DNA of 64,000 bases from Nitrospirota bacterium (GTDB lineage Bacteria; JACPQY01), in NCBI GenBank assembly GCA_016180645.1, contig JACPAV010000013.1, positions 25,049 through 89,048 on the forward strand. Direction: 5' to 3'. The notes below the pieces were generated by a model. The model was not told where the DNA came from, did not search any database, and saw nothing but the letters and a program-made list of their open reading frames with translations. The translations under genes were made by a program, and so were the position numbers. Numbering within the stretch: position 1 is the first letter of the stretch; each line of letters begins with the position of its first letter. Positions 41,377-51,675 of the stretch are shown one piece after another.

Positions 41377-42806
41377 GCCTTGGAGCAGCATTCGGTCCCG
41401 CCTGGGCGCTCCTGGCGGCGGGAATATTGGTGCTTCTCGTCGACCTCTGGTCGAAGAATCGATCGCTCCAGGTTTTCCTGGCCGTTGCGGGCGTGATCGC
41501 AGGAATCGCCTGGGGCATTTCCGCATCTCATGCGGGCGCCTTCGATTGGCAGAACATGCTCGCCTCCGACCCGCTCTCCAGGGGAGCGGCGGTGGGCTTT
41601 GCCGTCTTGACGGGTCTCCTCCTGCTCGGCTCCCACGATTTCTTCAAAGCCAAGCGCGCATATGAGGGCGAGGTGATCTACCTTCTCCTGTTCGGCGGAT
41701 TCGCGATGGCTCTTGTGCCCTTGGCGCGGGATCTCGTAGTGCTATTCATTGCGTTGGAGACGGTTTCGCTCGTGAGCTACACGCTGATCGCCCACCTTCG
41801 GGCGGAAAGCGGCCGGGTGGAGGCGGGAATCAAGTACATGCTGCTCGGCGCGTTTGGGAGTGCCGTTCTCCTCATGGGGATCGCGTTTTATTTTGGAGTC
41901 ACGGGAACAACCTCGCTCGATCCGGCGCGGTGGAAGTTGGGCGTCGATCCCACAGGAATCGGATGGATCCTCAGCACCGTGTTCATCCTGAGCGGATTGG
42001 GCTTCAAAATCGCCTGTGCGCCATTTCACGTTTACGCTCCGGATGTCTACCAGGGGGCGCCGGGGCCGATCTCGGGGTTCCTGGCCGGTGCGTCAAAAGC
42101 TGCATCTTTCCTGGCTCTCTACTCCGTCGGATCGATTTGGTTCACTCCCGGCGCCGATGCGCTCCAAGGGTCGCTGGGGGACCGCGAAATCCTTCGGAAT
42201 GTCATCCGGCTTCTGGCCGTGCTGACGATGGCGTGGGGAACCGTCCTAGGAGTGATTCAGACGGAAGTGAAACGCATTCTCGCGTATTCAAGTATCGCGC
42301 ACACGGGCTACATTCTTTTGTTCCTCCTTGTGCCGGCGCAGGCGGGGGAGGGGGTCCTGATCTTCTATGTGGGCGTCTACGCGCTCATGAAAATCGGCGC
42401 GTTTCTGTGCGTATCGGTCCATGAGGCTCGGACGGGTGAGAAGCTGGAGCTGAAGGATCTCTCACGGCTCCGCGCGGAATCGCCGTGGCTTGCCCTGGCG
42501 TTTGGAGTGTTCCTGTTTTCTCTCGCGGGAGTCCCGCCGACCGGTGGGTTCATGGCGAAGCTTTTGTTGTTCCGCGAGGCGGTGGCGGCCGGCGAAACTC
42601 CTCTCGTGATCGTGGGCGTCCTGACGAGCGTCATCGCCGCCGGATTCTATTTGAAGATTACAATCCCTGTCTTCCTGACCGGCGAGGATCGCGCGACTGA
42701 AAGGCCGCACGGCTTCTCCTGGCTCAGACTCGTTGCCGTCGTCACCTCCGCCGCCGTCCTCTACCTCGGCCTCTTCCCCCCCGTCTCCTGGTTCCGGCTC
42801 TCGTAG
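41373..42806 (+). CDS. nuoN: NADH-quinone oxidoreductase subunit N
   Basis: The protein has 477 residues. Motifs: VVLFIALETVSLVSYTLIAH, KIACAPFHVYAPDVYQGAPG and KRILAYSSIAHTGYILLF. Last gene of the nuoJKLMN unit; the convergent pbpC stop lies 45 nt downstream. Confidence 0.95.
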   Translation: MSLGAAFGPAWALLAAGILVLLVDLWSKNRSLQVFLAVAGVIAGIAWGISASHAGAFDWQNMLASDPLSRGAAVGFAVLTGLLLLGSHDFFKAKRAYEGEVIYLLLFGGFAMALVPLARDLVVLFIALETVSLVSYTLIAHLRAESGRVEAGIKYMLLGAFGSAVLLMGIAFYFGVTGTTSLDPARWKLGVDPTGIGWILSTVFILSGLGFKIACAPFHVYAPDVYQGAPGPISGFLAGASKAASFLALYSVGSIWFTPGADALQGSLGDREILRNVIRLLAVLTMAWGTVLGVIQTEVKRILAYSSIAHTGYILLFLLVPAQAGEGVLIFYVGVYALMKIGAFLCVSVHEARTGEKLELKDLSRLRAESPWLALAFGVFLFSLAGVPPTGGFMAKLLLFREAVAAGETPLVIVGVLTSVIAAGFYLKITIPVFLTGEDRATERPHGFSWLRLVAVVTSAAVLYLGLFPPVSWFRLS

Positions 42807-42850
42807 ATTGTCTACCGGGGGGTCGAAGCGGAATTCGGGCTGATCGCAGG

Positions 42851-45241
42851 CTACTGGGTGAGGACGACTTCAATGGTTACGGCGTCGGCTCGGCCATGGT
42901 CGTCGATGACCCGCAAGACGGACTTTCCCTGCCTTGGGACCCAGTAGAGGGTTTCACCGTTGTTCGCCTTGTCGACGTATCGGTCACCGTCAAACCAGTA
43001 GAGGCGGCGCACATCGGCGTCAGCGACCGCGGCAAGGGGGATCGACGGCTTCTCGATTGCGGTCATGCGCATGGTGTACGCCACTCCGGTCTCCGGTGAA
43101 CTGATGACCGGAGGGACTCCCCTGTTGTCATTGATATCTATGGGACAACGTGGATTGTCGGGGGGGGGGGTCCGACGTGGTATACCGGCGCGACGAAACA
43201 GATCGAGCAGGTCGGACGGCCAAAATTCAAAGATCGAGGGTTTCACGCGGCTTGCCCGATCCAAACACGCGCGGCGGCCGGTGGTGGAATCGATGGGGAC
43301 CAAGCGGTGAATGTCGCACCGCTCGATGGGCGATCTCCCGGGAATAAACCAAGTGTCAACGGTGTGCGGGCAGTGTGGATTGGGAATTCGACCGGAGACC
43401 GCGCACACGCGCACCTTTGACAATCTTCCCAGCCGCGCAGGCCCCGTGAGGTAGAGGTTCTCGGCATGAGGCTGAAGGGCGTCAATGATACCGAAAAACA
43501 GCGGGGCAGCGGTCTGAATCCCGATGAAGGATGGATTGCCTTCTCCATTGAAGTTGCCCAACCAGACCGCGAGAACGTATTGTCCGAAGATGCCGACCGA
43601 CCATGCGTCGCGGAAGGCGGAAGATGTTCCGGTCTTCCAGTACACCGGAGCGATGTTGCCGGTCCATTCCGGCCGGTAGCCCTGATTCGGACGAACCACG
43701 TCCTTGAGAACCTCCAGCACCATGAACGACGATTCAGGTGTGAAGAGAGGATCGCCACCGGGCGCGTCGCGATCCATCCGGGTGCGCACCCCCCTTATCT
43801 CTCCACGGTTGGCCAGGGAGGCGTAGAGTTGCACGAGGTTCTCCATCGTGACTTCCGCACCGCCCAAGACGGGCGCGAGACCGTAGTAATCAGGGCCCCT
43901 TGGGAGATCGATGTTGACATGACGAAGGAATCCGTAGAAATTCGGCTCACGGAGCCGGGACGCAATTTCGACGGCCGGGACGTTCCGGCTCCTGATCAGA
44001 GCGTCACGTGCTGCGACAGGACCCGAAAAGTCACGATCAAAATTCTCCGGACTGAAACCGCTGAACCGGGAGGGGGTGTCCTTTAGCATGGTCATGGGGT
44101 GCACAACACCCTGATCAAATCCCAGCGCATAAGCGAACGGCTTGAGCAGAGATCCGGGCGATCGTTTGGCCCTGAATCCATTGACCTGGCCTTGGATGGA
44201 CTCGTCGAAGTAATCAGCCGATCCGACCGCCGCAAGTACGTCCATCGTTCGATGGTCGGCGAGCAGGACCGCCGCGTTGTGGACCCCCTGCATTCGCCGA
44301 CTTTCGACGTAGGTCGCCACGAGGCGCTCGACCGTTTTCTGGAGGTCCAGGTCCAGGGTGGATGGGATGGACCCCGTCAGGTCTCGATCTTCCTGGAGCA
44401 AATCATCCGTGAAGTGGGGCGCGAGAAAGGGGAGGGCGCTCCTGGACCCAACCTTGATCGGCAGGGCCATCATCTGCCGTTGCTCCAAATCCCCCGGATG
44501 GTCGGCGATCCACCGCTCGAACAGGGCATTCCGCGCGGCGGACAGATCCACGTTGATGGGGGCGGCTCCCCGGCTTGTTCCCAATGCTCTTCGGGTGGGG
44601 CTTTGAGGGATGACGGCAAGTGTGAGAATCTCCTGCAGTGTCAAACGATTTGCGGCCTTGCCAAAATAGATCAGGCTTGCCGCCGCGGCGCCTTCAACGT
44701 TCTCCCCATACGGGGCCAGATTCAGGTACGCCTCCAGGATCTCCTTTTTTGAATAGTGTCTTTCCAGTTGGACGGCGCGCGCAAGTTGAACGAGTTTGCC
44801 TCGCAGGGTTCTGGATTTCATCCGATAGCGGATTCGGGCGAGCTGCATGGTGAGGGTTGATCCACCGATGCGTCGTCCGCCCCCGACGTACGTGTGCCAC
44901 GCGGCCCGGACGAGCGAGACCGGATTGAATCCAGGGTGATACTTGAAGTGTCGATCCTCGTGAAGCAGGGTGGCCTCGATCAGCTCCGGAGAGAAGCTTG
45001 AAAGAGGCTGCCACATCCGGAATCGCTCATCCGCCGCCGTGGTCAGCCTCAGGAGGCGTCCTCCCCGGTCGAATACGGCTTGGGAAAAACTCAGCCCTTC
45101 GCGGAGTGGAGGTTTCGGTATCGCCGCGAGGCAGGCGATCAGGACGACCGATGCCTTGCCGATTCGGCTAATGAGCCGACTCGACCGGCCCCGCGACTTC
45201 AATCGTTCCACCCAGCCCTCTGGCTTGCACCGACCGGTCAT
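42851..45241 (-). CDS. pbpC: Penicillin-binding protein 1C (bifunctional transglycosylase/transpeptidase)
   Basis: About 796 residues from ATG 45241 (GTG 45208 also possible). One N-terminal membrane helix (VVLIACLAAI). Glycosyltransferase 51 motifs: LLHEDRHFKYHPG and RRIGGSTLTMQLARI. Transpeptidase motifs: SPGSLLKPFAYALG (active Ser), IRSRN and YWKTGTSSAFRD. A C-terminal BiPBP_C domain follows (CPIDINDNRGVPPVISSPET). It overlaps the alpha-2-macroglobulin gene upstream, the usual pairing. A C10 run in the coding strand (G10 at 43160-43169) encodes the RRTPPPDNP stretch. Makes peptidoglycan in the periplasm. Confidence 0.93.
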   Translation of the reverse strand: MTGRCKPEGWVERLKSRGRSSRLISRIGKASVVLIACLAAIPKPPLREGLSFSQAVFDRGGRLLRLTTAADERFRMWQPLSSFSPELIEATLLHEDRHFKYHPGFNPVSLVRAAWHTYVGGGRRIGGSTLTMQLARIRYRMKSRTLRGKLVQLARAVQLERHYSKKEILEAYLNLAPYGENVEGAAAASLIYFGKAANRLTLQEILTLAVIPQSPTRRALGTSRGAAPINVDLSAARNALFERWIADHPGDLEQRQMMALPIKVGSRSALPFLAPHFTDDLLQEDRDLTGSIPSTLDLDLQKTVERLVATYVESRRMQGVHNAAVLLADHRTMDVLAAVGSADYFDESIQGQVNGFRAKRSPGSLLKPFAYALGFDQGVVHPMTMLKDTPSRFSGFSPENFDRDFSGPVAARDALIRSRNVPAVEIASRLREPNFYGFLRHVNIDLPRGPDYYGLAPVLGGAEVTMENLVQLYASLANRGEIRGVRTRMDRDAPGGDPLFTPESSFMVLEVLKDVVRPNQGYRPEWTGNIAPVYWKTGTSSAFRDAWSVGIFGQYVLAVWLGNFNGEGNPSFIGIQTAAPLFFGIIDALQPHAENLYLTGPARLGRLSKVRVCAVSGRIPNPHCPHTVDTWFIPGRSPIERCDIHRLVPIDSTTGRRACLDRASRVKPSIFEFWPSDLLDLFRRAGIPRRTPPPDNPRCPIDINDNRGVPPVISSPETGVAYTMRMTAIEKPSIPLAAVADADVRRLYWFDGDRYVDKANNGETLYWVPRQGKSVLRVIDDHGRADAVTIEVVLTQ

Positions 45242-48200
45242 ACATGGCCTCCGCGAACGGGGGAGGCACGGCATATTTACCCTTGTTCACGGGCCGTATC
45301 TGGTAGACGAACTCCCGGGTCTTTTCGCCGATGGCGCCGAACAAGATGACTCGATCCTCGCGAACGTCCGCGTGGTCGGGTCGCCATGAACTCCCGGAGG
45401 CCGCGATGCGAACGTTACCCTTCTCGCCCTCCTCGGGATCCATCACCACTTCGAAGCCGCCCGGCAGGAGGTCCACAACGGCCACGTCCGAATGGTTCAT
45501 GCCGTCAAGCGCCCTCATCCTGAGATGAACGGAGACGTGTGACCCGACAACGGGAATGGAGCCTTTCGCGATTTCAAACTCCCGGAACACCTCCATCTTT
45601 TGCTTCAGTTCCTGTGCGGGAGCGGCGAGATCGAACCCGCTCTGCGATACTTGGTAGAAAAGGATCCAGTCGCCTGAATTCTTGATCCTGACCTTCACGG
45701 CCTTTTCGGAATAGGCGCTCCGGGGGAAGGATCCTCCCGAGAGCACCAAGGGTTGAGACGCTCCCGTGGTAAGGATTTCCGACACCGTGACGTCGTTTCC
45801 CTTCGGCCGGCCGGTGACACCGGCGTAGCCGTGGAGTGCAAGGATGGAGTAGGCCGAGGAGGTGGTGTTGAAGCGGCCTCCGACGATGGGGTCGATGATG
45901 TGGAGGAGTTCGTCACCGCCTATGGCGTGCAATTGCTCGGGGAAGTGTTTGGATACGATGTAGAGATAGACGGCGTCTCGGGTCAGAGTGTCATAATACT
46001 CATCGTAGTCCTCCTCCTGTGGATCACCCAGGCGTGATGGCGAAATCAAGGCGTTCGCTTGACGATCCAACCGGAGCAGCTTGTACACCGCCGCCAGGTA
46101 GACTCCCGTGAGGTCTTTCTCCCACTTCCCGGGAAGATTCTTGTCGAGCCAAGTTCTCAGCGCGTCCAGGGTGCCGGTGGTGATCTCGCTATTCCGGGTC
46201 AGAACATACAGTGAGTATGCACGAACTCTGGCTTCCGAAAGAGCGTCAACGTCTTTTCCGGAAAGATAACGCAGGTAGTTCAAGCCTCGCTTGAGGAGAT
46301 CCTCGGGGACGGACAGACCTCCTTCTCGGGCCTCGGAAAGGAAGTGCATTGCGTAGACGGACTGGAATGGGGAGACGTGGGAGTTGGCCGCCCAGAAGCC
46401 GAATGCTCCTTCGGCGTTCTGACGGGCCCGCAGGATTCTGAGCGTGTCGGCCATGCGGGTTTCGATTTCCCCGGGTTTGTAACCGAATTCGGGATACTGG
46501 CGGAGGACAATTGATGGGAAAGCTTGGCTGACCAGTTGTTCCGTGCACCCATAGGGGAATTTCTGAAGGTAGCCCAGCAACCCATTGGCCAGACCCAAGG
46601 GCAACGTGGAGGCGCTGACCTCCAGGACTCGAAAATCGGGGTACAAGCGACGGCTCACAGTCACTTCGGCTTGCCCTCCACGGATGTGACCTCCGGCAAC
46701 GGTGGTCACAAGCGGAGCGGGCGGTCGGATACTGAGGTCAACCGTGGCCGTGGACCGTTGCTCCTTCCAAGAGCTGATGAAACTCAGGTTCCCCGATCCC
46801 AGAACGTCCTTGGCCCGGACCCTGAATGCGGCCACCCCTTCCCGGCCCTCGGCAATCTTCAGCGTCTGGCGGGTGGGTCCCAAGAGCTCGAGGTGGTGGG
46901 AAGCCTTTGCCTCAACTTCGATCCCCGCATCCGGCCCCGATCCTTCCGCGTTGTTATGGACCACCACACTTGCCTCGAATTCATCACCTGGTGAGGCGAA
47001 GGTGGGGATGTTGGGATCGACGACGAAGGGTCCCCTCACAAGGCCCTTCCTCTCCGCCACGCCGATCGCGTCCGCAAACACCGCAACGGCCATGACCCGC
47101 ACCGTGCCGTTGAAGTAGTCGGGCATGGGATAGACGAGCTCACGCCACTGGGAATCGGTATCCACCATTCCAGACCAGTACGCCACGGGTTTCTGGCGTT
47201 TGCGCTTGAATGGATTCAGGTTGCTTCCGAGAGCGTACTCATCACCCCCCGGAGAGAACAGCGATTTCAGGTGTCTGAATTCCGGCAGGATCAGATCCAC
47301 GGTCTGCGCGGTCCGGACCTCCAGCGCCCGCCTTTCGAAGAACTTCGCCAGCGGGTTGGGCGTTTTGTAGGCGGCCACCTGGAGGATTCCCTCGTCAATG
47401 GCGTACACGACGATCTTTCCCGGCCGGTCGCTTCGATAACGGATGGAATAGGGATCTCCCGGTAGAGCGAGGGCGGGGATGTCCAGGTCCACCTTGGCGG
47501 TTCTTCTTTCGAGGCTGACGCTGAAAGGGATGACGCCGTAACTCAGTGGGCTCATGAAGATTTCCGGTGATGCGGTATCTCGGACAAATTCCACGTTCAC
47601 AAATCCGTTGCCCTCCAGGTCGGCCGGCACTCGAATCCTTTGCACGGTATTGGTGGAGCGCGACTGGAACCACTTGGATGCGTATACGCGCTCGCGCTCC
47701 ACGGTAATCAGCCCGGCTCCGTTGTACGGCGCCGTGATTTGCATTTCGATCTCGTCTCCCGGCGCGTAGTCGGTTTTGCTGAGCTTGATTTGAAGTTCTG
47801 CGTTCCGCTCGAGAGATCGACTCAGGTTTGCTTCCCCGATAACGCTGAATCCGGCCCGCAGGAGTTCGGCTCCCTTTTCGTCCTGAACGAGCAATACAAA
47901 GTCGCCCGGTTTTTCGGTGGGCAGGGCGTATTCGAGACCCTCGGCAGCGAGGGCAAGAGTCTCGACCTTTACGGGATTCTCCTTCTGGACGGATTCATAT
48001 TTGTAAGTTCCATCTCTTTGACGGAGGAGAACGGAAACGTATTGTTGTTCAATCACGCTGCACCGGAGTCCGCGCACGGGGGCCATGGCCAGCTTGGGGT
48101 CCACGGCGATGATTCTGAGAGTGCGCTTCGCGTCCCGCTTCACATATTTCAAGTCGCCGTCCGGCTTGTACCCGAGAAGGAAGGGGAGGTCCGAAACGAG

Positions 48201-50978
48201 GGCGACGTTTTCGGAGGTTACGGCTCGGCCCGCACCGGATTCGTAAGCTTCGGCCACAAAGATCATCCGATAAACGGCCCGGTCGAAACGTTCGAGGTGC
48301 AGGTCGAACTCCGTCCGGCCTTCCTCGTCGGTGTGCCACTCTTCCAGCCTCTCCGTAAAGGCCTTCTTCTCGCGGTTCGGATCGTAGAACGTGAAGTCGG
48401 CATAGGGGCGGAATGAAGGGTAGCTTGGCGTAAGAGTGATGCTGGCCGCCACGCGCCGGTTGGTGGCCGGCGTCCCGATTAGATTTCGGAGTGAAACGGA
48501 TACCTTCAGGCCATCGGGTGACACCCATCCTTCTCGTCTCTCGTCCGAGAATCTGGAAACAATCGTCATGCGATCCGGCAGGAACTCCTCGACGCGGACG
48601 GGCACCGATGCCAAGAGGCTGGCCGCCCGGTCATCCTTCACGACGTAGGCCCCGATCTGGTATCCGCCCGTCGGGCCGTTTTCCTCCGTTCTGTAGAGGA
48701 TTTCTTCGAACCCGCTTGGAGACAGTCGGATCCTTTTTCGCTGGACAACAAGTCCACGCGGGTCCGTGATGACGGTTTCAAGGGGAACGCCGCCCAAATC
48801 CTGCTTCCAGTCCGGCGGCTTCACAATCAGTCCCACCCGGATCTCATCTCCCGGCCGGTAGATTCCACGGTCCGAGAAGAGGTACGCGAGGAGTCGTCCG
48901 GGTTCCGTGGTCTCAAGCCCGCCGACGTCGAAGCGGGAGAAGTTGAGTCGGCGGTCGGCCCAGTCATAGGGCATGAAGGAGAGGTCCGCCGCGTGCGTCG
49001 CAACATAGGCCGTGGGAGTCTTCTCCCGGTCAAAATCTTTCAACGACGGAAAGATCGTAGTCCCGTCGGACCCGGTTGTTCCCGAGACCACCGGCAGGCC
49101 GTTCTTGCCGATGACTTCCACCTTCGCTCCGGCCACCGGCCCGCCGTCCGCAAAAGACATCAGGAACACCTGACGCGCTCCATCCCTGGCTTCCTTCACC
49201 AGCAGCCCCAAGTCCGTGACGAGGACAAGCCGATTGTCCTTGATGCCCGTGGTCTCTTTCTTCTCCTGATCCCAACTTTCAGCTTTCAAAAGGAACAAGC
49301 CGCGTCTTGTCTCGGCCTCGCCTGCGAGATACACGGACAAGTCGAGAGCGGTGTACTGTGCCTTTCTCAAATCATTCCTGGCAAACTCGCGAATCTCCAC
49401 GAAACGCTCCGTGATGTTCTCGGGTCCGAAATTCCAACTGAATCCGGGGTTGTGGAACTCTTTCTGGTAACCGGTGGTCTGGCTCACCAGATGGTTGATC
49501 TGGTGCGGTAGGACACGAGCAATCTCGAACCGAATGGCCTCGATGCCGTTGGAGACGATGGAGATCTTTTTCTCACCGCTCATGCTCAAGATGGCCCCGT
49601 CATGCATGATCTCCAGAGATTTGGGGAACTCGGGGACCCCGGCCACTTTGTCGAAGGTGTCCGCGAGCACATACCCGCCGTGAGAGCGAAGTCCCTTGTT
49701 GATCTTGACATAGAGGTGTCTCCCCGGTTCGGCCTTGAACTTGAAGCTGTGGAGAGTGGCGTGCTCGCGCTCCGTGGGAAGCGCGTCGAGGCCGAGAGGT
49801 TCACAGAGATCGAGGACTTCCGGACCGATCATTCCCGCGTCGTACCAATCGTAGTTCTTGACGGCGGATCGTCCTTGAATCGATGGTAGATCGCGCGGGA
49901 GGAGGCAGACGTGCAACGTTGTGCGGAGATCTTGGTCCGATACTCCATCGGTCGTCGCAAGAACGAGGATTTGTTCAGGCTCATATTTTTCGTTTCGAAC
50001 AATGGTCAGCTCGGCGGATTCCACTTTGAAGAAGTCATACATCCCCGGAATTCTTACCTTCGACTCAAGTTCTTTTTGGAATCGAGGCCCCCCTCGCAAG
50101 GAACGCACTCCTGCTGCCAAGTGAATCGTCATGTGGGTATCCTTCAGCGCGATACGGACGGGATCGGAGTGGATGTAAGCCTCGCCCTTGAAATCGTCGT
50201 AGGTGACTTTGAAGGGGAAGGATTCGCCGCCGATGCCGAGCACGCCTTGGCGTTGGCCTTCCATCCGAAGAACCAAGCGCGGCTCGAACTCCGAAGGATC
50301 CACCGGATGGGTAAAGGAAACAGTGGCCACTACCTTCTTGAGGTCCGCATGCTCCGGGTCTTGGTAAAATTCGGCGCGTTCCAGGGCGACCTCAAAAGGC
50401 GCCGACTGAAACTTGATTTCGTAGGACTCCGGATGAACATGAGTCGGAAATAAATTCCGGTCGAATCGGACGGAGTACTCTTGACCGACGCCCCACTCCT
50501 GTTCCGGATTGAACTTCAGTTCTCGATCGGTTTCCCATACCCACTTTCCCTTGAGGGGCGGCGAAACGAGAAGACCGGCTTTGATTTCCTTGCCCACCTG
50601 CTCCAATCGGGCTGCGGAGTCGCTGAACTCGATGGACAGCGGGTCCGGTACGGCCCCTTTCTCCAATCGGGTCGGTCCGGGTGGGGCCGGCGTGGCGACA
50701 AGCTTCACCGGTCGAGGCCGGATCCTGAACCAAGCGTAAAGCCCGCCCGCCGATCCTACCGCTAGGGCCAGCACGCCTAGATAAAGCGCCGCTTTACGCT
50801 TGTGGGTTCGGACCCAAGTGGGCACATCCCAACGCAACGTTGCGAGAGCCGGAGAAATATGTTCTCGGAATGTCGGCCACCAGGGAGGCGGAGTCCACGA
50901 AAGTGTTCCGAGCATTCGCGGCGACCACTTGGAAATGAACTGCCTGATGGAGCGAATAGTGGACCGGACCCTATTCAA
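45168..50978 (-). CDS. Bacterial alpha-2-macroglobulin with thioester motif
   Basis: The protein has 1936 residues. A membrane helix (KAALYLGVLALAVGSAGGLY) anchors it near residue 65-85, instead of the lipoprotein signal of the E. coli type. Macroglobulin-like beta domains, then MG7/TED: FPYGCTEQLVSQAFP holds the thioester Cys1478-x-Glu-Gln. The C-terminal receptor-like domain (AVVDLLPGGFEVV) closes it. It traps attacking proteases to protect the envelope. Its paired pbpC repairs the wall. The 3' end overlaps the pbpC start region, and its 5' start overlaps the DUF2914 gene by 8 nt, so the three genes are one operon. Confidence 0.93.
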   Translation of the reverse strand: MNRVRSTIRSIRQFISKWSPRMLGTLSWTPPPWWPTFREHISPALATLRWDVPTWVRTHKRKAALYLGVLALAVGSAGGLYAWFRIRPRPVKLVATPAPPGPTRLEKGAVPDPLSIEFSDSAARLEQVGKEIKAGLLVSPPLKGKWVWETDRELKFNPEQEWGVGQEYSVRFDRNLFPTHVHPESYEIKFQSAPFEVALERAEFYQDPEHADLKKVVATVSFTHPVDPSEFEPRLVLRMEGQRQGVLGIGGESFPFKVTYDDFKGEAYIHSDPVRIALKDTHMTIHLAAGVRSLRGGPRFQKELESKVRIPGMYDFFKVESAELTIVRNEKYEPEQILVLATTDGVSDQDLRTTLHVCLLPRDLPSIQGRSAVKNYDWYDAGMIGPEVLDLCEPLGLDALPTEREHATLHSFKFKAEPGRHLYVKINKGLRSHGGYVLADTFDKVAGVPEFPKSLEIMHDGAILSMSGEKKISIVSNGIEAIRFEIARVLPHQINHLVSQTTGYQKEFHNPGFSWNFGPENITERFVEIREFARNDLRKAQYTALDLSVYLAGEAETRRGLFLLKAESWDQEKKETTGIKDNRLVLVTDLGLLVKEARDGARQVFLMSFADGGPVAGAKVEVIGKNGLPVVSGTTGSDGTTIFPSLKDFDREKTPTAYVATHAADLSFMPYDWADRRLNFSRFDVGGLETTEPGRLLAYLFSDRGIYRPGDEIRVGLIVKPPDWKQDLGGVPLETVITDPRGLVVQRKRIRLSPSGFEEILYRTEENGPTGGYQIGAYVVKDDRAASLLASVPVRVEEFLPDRMTIVSRFSDERREGWVSPDGLKVSVSLRNLIGTPATNRRVAASITLTPSYPSFRPYADFTFYDPNREKKAFTERLEEWHTDEEGRTEFDLHLERFDRAVYRMIFVAEAYESGAGRAVTSENVALVSDLPFLLGYKPDGDLKYVKRDAKRTLRIIAVDPKLAMAPVRGLRCSVIEQQYVSVLLRQRDGTYKYESVQKENPVKVETLALAAEGLEYALPTEKPGDFVLLVQDEKGAELLRAGFSVIGEANLSRSLERNAELQIKLSKTDYAPGDEIEMQITAPYNGAGLITVERERVYASKWFQSRSTNTVQRIRVPADLEGNGFVNVEFVRDTASPEIFMSPLSYGVIPFSVSLERRTAKVDLDIPALALPGDPYSIRYRSDRPGKIVVYAIDEGILQVAAYKTPNPLAKFFERRALEVRTAQTVDLILPEFRHLKSLFSPGGDEYALGSNLNPFKRKRQKPVAYWSGMVDTDSQWRELVYPMPDYFNGTVRVMAVAVFADAIGVAERKGLVRGPFVVDPNIPTFASPGDEFEASVVVHNNAEGSGPDAGIEVEAKASHHLELLGPTRQTLKIAEGREGVAAFRVRAKDVLGSGNLSFISSWKEQRSTATVDLSIRPPAPLVTTVAGGHIRGGQAEVTVSRRLYPDFRVLEVSASTLPLGLANGLLGYLQKFPYGCTEQLVSQAFPSIVLRQYPEFGYKPGEIETRMADTLRILRARQNAEGAFGFWAANSHVSPFQSVYAMHFLSEAREGGLSVPEDLLKRGLNYLRYLSGKDVDALSEARVRAYSLYVLTRNSEITTGTLDALRTWLDKNLPGKWEKDLTGVYLAAVYKLLRLDRQANALISPSRLGDPQEEDYDEYYDTLTRDAVYLYIVSKHFPEQLHAIGGDELLHIIDPIVGGRFNTTSSAYSILALHGYAGVTGRPKGNDVTVSEILTTGASQPLVLSGGSFPRSAYSEKAVKVRIKNSGDWILFYQVSQSGFDLAAPAQELKQKMEVFREFEIAKGSIPVVGSHVSVHLRMRALDGMNHSDVAVVDLLPGGFEVVMDPEEGEKGNVRIAASGSSWRPDHADVREDRVILFGAIGEKTREFVYQIRPVNKGKYAVPPPFAEAMYDRSVQARGLGGTIEVAGPVESAH

Positions 50979-51369
50979 TCTTGAATTCCAATTTCTTCAA
51001 CAGTTTCCCGTCGCTTGAGAGGACCTCCACCCTCCAACCACCGGTCCATTCCGGGAGGATTCTCTTCTCGCTCCATGTGCGCCAGGACTTGGCCCCCACA
51101 GGTAAGTTCAGTTCAAACCGTTTCTGATCACCGTGGTACCAAACGTGGGTGACTTGAGTTGGGACCTCGGCCCCTTCAATCCGAGTGAAGGCGATAAGCC
51201 GGTCAACAGTCGAAGGGAAAGTGCCGGCATCCCCCTTGGGCTCCTTGTTCTCGATGGATGTTGCAATGGCGGCCCTCGTAACGTTCAGCACTTCCGATTG
51301 GGCCAGGTTCACACCGAACCAAAAGAGTGAGACCGCCATCCATCCGGTTCTAATTGCGCATCTGTTCAT
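50971..51369 (-). CDS. DUF2914-family periplasmic protein
   Basis: The protein has 132 residues with a signal-like start (GWMAVSLFWFGVNLAQS). The body VTHVWYHGDQKRFELNLPVG, WRTWSEKRILPEWTGGW and RVEVLSSDG is the DUF2914 pattern. First gene of the alpha-2-macroglobulin/pbpC operon; its stop overlaps the next start. Function unknown. Confidence 0.82.
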   Translation of the reverse strand: MNRCAIRTGWMAVSLFWFGVNLAQSEVLNVTRAAIATSIENKEPKGDAGTFPSTVDRLIAFTRIEGAEVPTQVTHVWYHGDQKRFELNLPVGAKSWRTWSEKRILPEWTGGWRVEVLSSDGKLLKKLEFKIE

Positions 51370-51675
51370 CCCCGCACCTCCTTCGTCGGTAGAATGCAGC
51401 CATGCTACCTCCCTCCAAGTCGTGATTCAACCCTTTGTTGCCGATCCCGATTGGGGTGATGGGGCCACCGGGGATCTGTCAAAGACTGAGAGGAGCGACG
51501 GGAGACGCTCTACGCGCCTACGGCAGTAAGCGAAATATCCTTGACCCGATCGGGGGGAAGGTCGAGGGCATGTCGGGAGGTGGGGGTGTGAAACGCGGCC
51601 GGTTGATAGTTTACGCCTTGGAATCTCAACTAGAATGGAGCAAATCATCTCGTCCAAAAGGCAAAACAGAGGAGT
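51370..51675. other. Intergenic region upstream of the DUF2914/A2M operon
   Basis: About 300 nt without a convincing gene; short frames here lack conserved sequence. It must carry the operon's promoter and probably the end of the DUF4143 ATPase transcript. I see no palindrome or riboswitch. Confidence 0.5.
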
